Shown piece after piece: positions 62,663 to 64,000 of a stretch of 64,000 nt of DNA; within the stretch, counting starts at the first letter, position 1, and each line of letters begins with the position of its first letter. The DNA lies in the NCBI RefSeq assembly GCF_007097385.1, contig NZ_VJZS01000007.1, forward strand, positions 124,001 through 188,000, given 5' to 3'. The notes below the pieces were generated by a model, which was given only the letters and a program-made list of their open reading frames with translations, searched no databases and was not told the origin of the DNA. A program made the translations under genes and the position numbers. This stretch comes from Flavobacterium sp. ZT3R18 (lineage in GTDB: Bacteria > Bacteroidota > Bacteroidia > Flavobacteriales > Flavobacteriaceae).

Positions 62663-63001
62663 TTATTTTTTTTCGTTAAAATATTTCACTCGTAATGATT
62701 CTGCGCGTTCAATTTCTACTTTTGGAGTTTTATCTGTTTTCTTTATAATTCCATGTGTTGAAATTACAACTGTATCTTGCTTGCCTGATTTGTCCCAAAA
62801 CGCAAACAATCTTATACATTGTTTGTTATATAAAGTTCTTAATTCCCAAATTTCGCCGTCTAGCTTTTTAAAAAGTTCATTGTCATTTACGCTTCCGGAT
62901 TTCCAAATATTATAAAGTACTTTTTCTTTCGATTTCTGACCTAAACTTTCCAAGAACTCAAAAGCAGGCTCAAGAAACTCTACTGTAAATTTATAATCTA
63001 T
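62663..63001 (-). CDS. HigB/RelE-type toxin, possible start-codon loss
   Basis: From the only in-frame ATG/GTG/TTG after the upstream stop, TTG at 62953, the product is 96 residues (ESLGQKSKEKVLYNIWKSGS, ELRTLYNKQCIRLFAFWDKS, VVISTHGIIKKTDKTPKVEI), a HigB-like mRNA interferase core. The reading frame continues upstream as DYKFTVEFLEPAFEF, the usual family N-terminus, to an ATA at 62999-63001 where an ATG would be expected, just after an in-frame TAA. So either ATA is used or the ATG was lost. I annotate the longer frame. Confidence 0.7.
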   Translation of the reverse strand: MDYKFTVEFLEPAFEFLESLGQKSKEKVLYNIWKSGSVNDNELFKKLDGEIWELRTLYNKQCIRLFAFWDKSGKQDTVVISTHGIIKKTDKTPKVEIERAESLRVKYFNEKK

Positions 63002-63352
63002 TCTTTAATTGGTTATTTAGCAAAAATATAAGTTTCCTAATAAAGAAACAAGTGTTGCTTGAAGTTTTTAAGTTATCGTTGATTCCACACTAAATACAAA
63101 CAGTTTTAGATGGTGTGTATTTAGAAAAAAGTAATTTATGTTTAACGAAAATGTGATGTGAAACGTTGATTTACAGTGATAATTGATTTCATCTAAAATT
63201 TAAAATAGCAACGTTCCTACGCTTTGAGATGGTGTGTGGTTCGTAACCTTTCAATTTTCGGCTTTGCAGAAAATATGATGCGAAGCACAAAGCTTCATTT
63301 AACCACTGAACCCGCTTTTTTGCCAAACGCCTGTTATGGGCTGCCTTTCTTG
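63002..63352. repeat. Gap behind the toxin gene: 16-bp direct repeat and attC-like repeat, copy 2
   Basis: No gene. 63174-63189 is CAGTGATAATTGATTT, the right copy of the direct repeat at 62192. 63222-63273 is the 52-bp block exactly shared (inverted) with 47135-47186. CTAAATAC/GTATTTAG hairpins occur near 63088-63125. CGCCTGTTATGGGCTGCC next to 63345 closes the element behind the minus-strand gene at 63353. Both copies of the block therefore stand just past the 3' end of an accessory gene. Confidence 0.65.
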
Positions 63353-64000
63353 TCATTCTCCTTTTATTTGATTTTTAAAAGTTGTTCCTAAGGCGGTTAC
63401 CATCAAAGCAAATTGTTGTTTTGTCGCTCTATTTTGGTTAATTACCCTATCTATTTCATTATTACTCACACCATATTGAGCAAGTTCGTGAGCTTGTCTA
63501 TTCCTAAGTTGAATAAGTGTCAATTTCCCAAATTCAAATTTCCCAAAGTTTTCTAAGATTTGAATCAAGTCTTTATAGTGTTGGTCTTCTATTAACAATG
63601 CACTTTTCTCAACTGTCAGTTTTGTAAGTTTAAGTTGTTTAGAAAAGTCTTTAAGTTCTTTTAATTCTGCCTTTTCCCATAGCTCTTCACCAATGTTTCT
63701 AAGGTCACATAGGCTTTTCCAAAGTTCGTTGTATAATGTAAATTGATGTTCTGAATATCTTAGAAAAAGAGTTTTTGATTTTTCAAGGTCAGTTTTTTTT
63801 ATTTCTAATTCTGTCTGATATTTTGATTTCAAACCTTCTAAAGTTTCTTGATATTTTGCCTTATCCTTTTCTAAGAGTTTGTTTGCGAACCTTTCTCCAA
63901 ACCATTTAGCAAGAGCGATTAAAATAGCACTTGCACCACCAATTGAAACTATTATTGCACCTAACCATTCTAGTACCGTTTTAAAATCTATACTTTCCAT
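63353..64000 (-). CDS. Membrane-anchored coiled-coil protein of unknown function
   Basis: A 215-residue protein whose ATG is the last three bases of the window, so it may begin further upstream. It has one N-terminal membrane segment (WLGAIIVSIGGASAILIALA), then a charged coiled-coil of about 45 residues (KLLEKDKAKYQETLEGLKSK) and a helical domain without known motifs. Proteins of this layout are scattered in accessory regions. It is followed at its 3' end by the attC-like repeat. Confidence 0.65.
   Translation of the reverse strand: MESIDFKTVLEWLGAIIVSIGGASAILIALAKWFGERFANKLLEKDKAKYQETLEGLKSKYQTELEIKKTDLEKSKTLFLRYSEHQFTLYNELWKSLCDLRNIGEELWEKAELKELKDFSKQLKLTKLTVEKSALLIEDQHYKDLIQILENFGKFEFGKLTLIQLRNRQAHELAQYGVSNNEIDRVINQNRATKQQFALMVTALGTTFKNQIKGE

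Noticed and set aside
1..64000. tRNA, rRNA or riboswitch
   Set aside because: No cloverleaf, ribosomal RNA or known riboswitch core was recognised by eye on either strand; a dedicated search was not possible.

Overview
The window is AT-rich chromosomal DNA from a member of the Bacteroidota, most probably a Flavobacterium or close relative. Four things point there: type IX secretion genes (porQ, porX), a fused lpxC-fabZ gene, promoters of the TTTG/TAnnTTTG type (clearest before rpsA), and general gene content. No rRNA, tRNA, CRISPR array, complete insertion sequence or prophage was found.

Layout. 1-9.2 kb: end of an ExbD-like gene, a broken antitoxin-like gene, then housekeeping genes on the minus strand (rpsA, nucleoside permease, cmk, porQ, lon). 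9.2-14.6 kb: a lipoprotein, an ECF sigma factor operon with two surface beta-repeat proteins, and a UMF1-family transporter. 14.7-21.8 kb: a glycogen operon glgA-glgC-glgE-glgB. 22-32 kb: a hydrolase, msrB, small unknown genes, sucD, and a lipid A block (HD hydrolase, lpxD, lpxC-fabZ, lpxA, efp, second lpxD). 32.5-37.3 kb: porX, tsaE, a GNAT gene, alanine dehydrogenase and a small membrane protein. 37.7-59.5 kb: nitrate/nitrite genes. 59.9-64 kb: a degenerate GH13 protein, a thioesterase, a HigBA-type toxin-antitoxin pair and a coiled-coil membrane protein.

The nitrate region is the most coherent part. It encodes nitrite reductase NirB and a Rieske-type NirD, a PilJ-type sensor kinase with a NarL-type regulator, a NarK transporter, an NrtABC-type ABC importer with its own outer-membrane porin, an FNR-like regulator with four cysteines at FNR spacing, a 1170-residue nitrate reductase fused to its own FAD reductase and BFD-type iron-sulphur domain, and an unusual protein joining a sulfite/nitrite-reductase-like fold to a rubredoxin. 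A 16-bp palindrome (TAMGTATWARTACKTA) lies before nirB, narK, the porin/ABC cluster and the FNR-like gene. I read it as the operator of one regulon, probably that of the FNR-like protein.

Intergenic spaces are packed with palindromes and dispersed repeats: at least eight copies of an 18-bp TCCCGATA..TATCGGGA palindrome, long TCTGCG inverted repeats, CAGT-type and CAATGG-type simple repeats, a 166-171 bp repeat present twice in opposite orientation (one copy supplies the C-terminus of the GH13-like gene), and an exact 52-bp repeat behind two accessory genes. A 16-bp direct repeat brackets the toxin-antitoxin pair.
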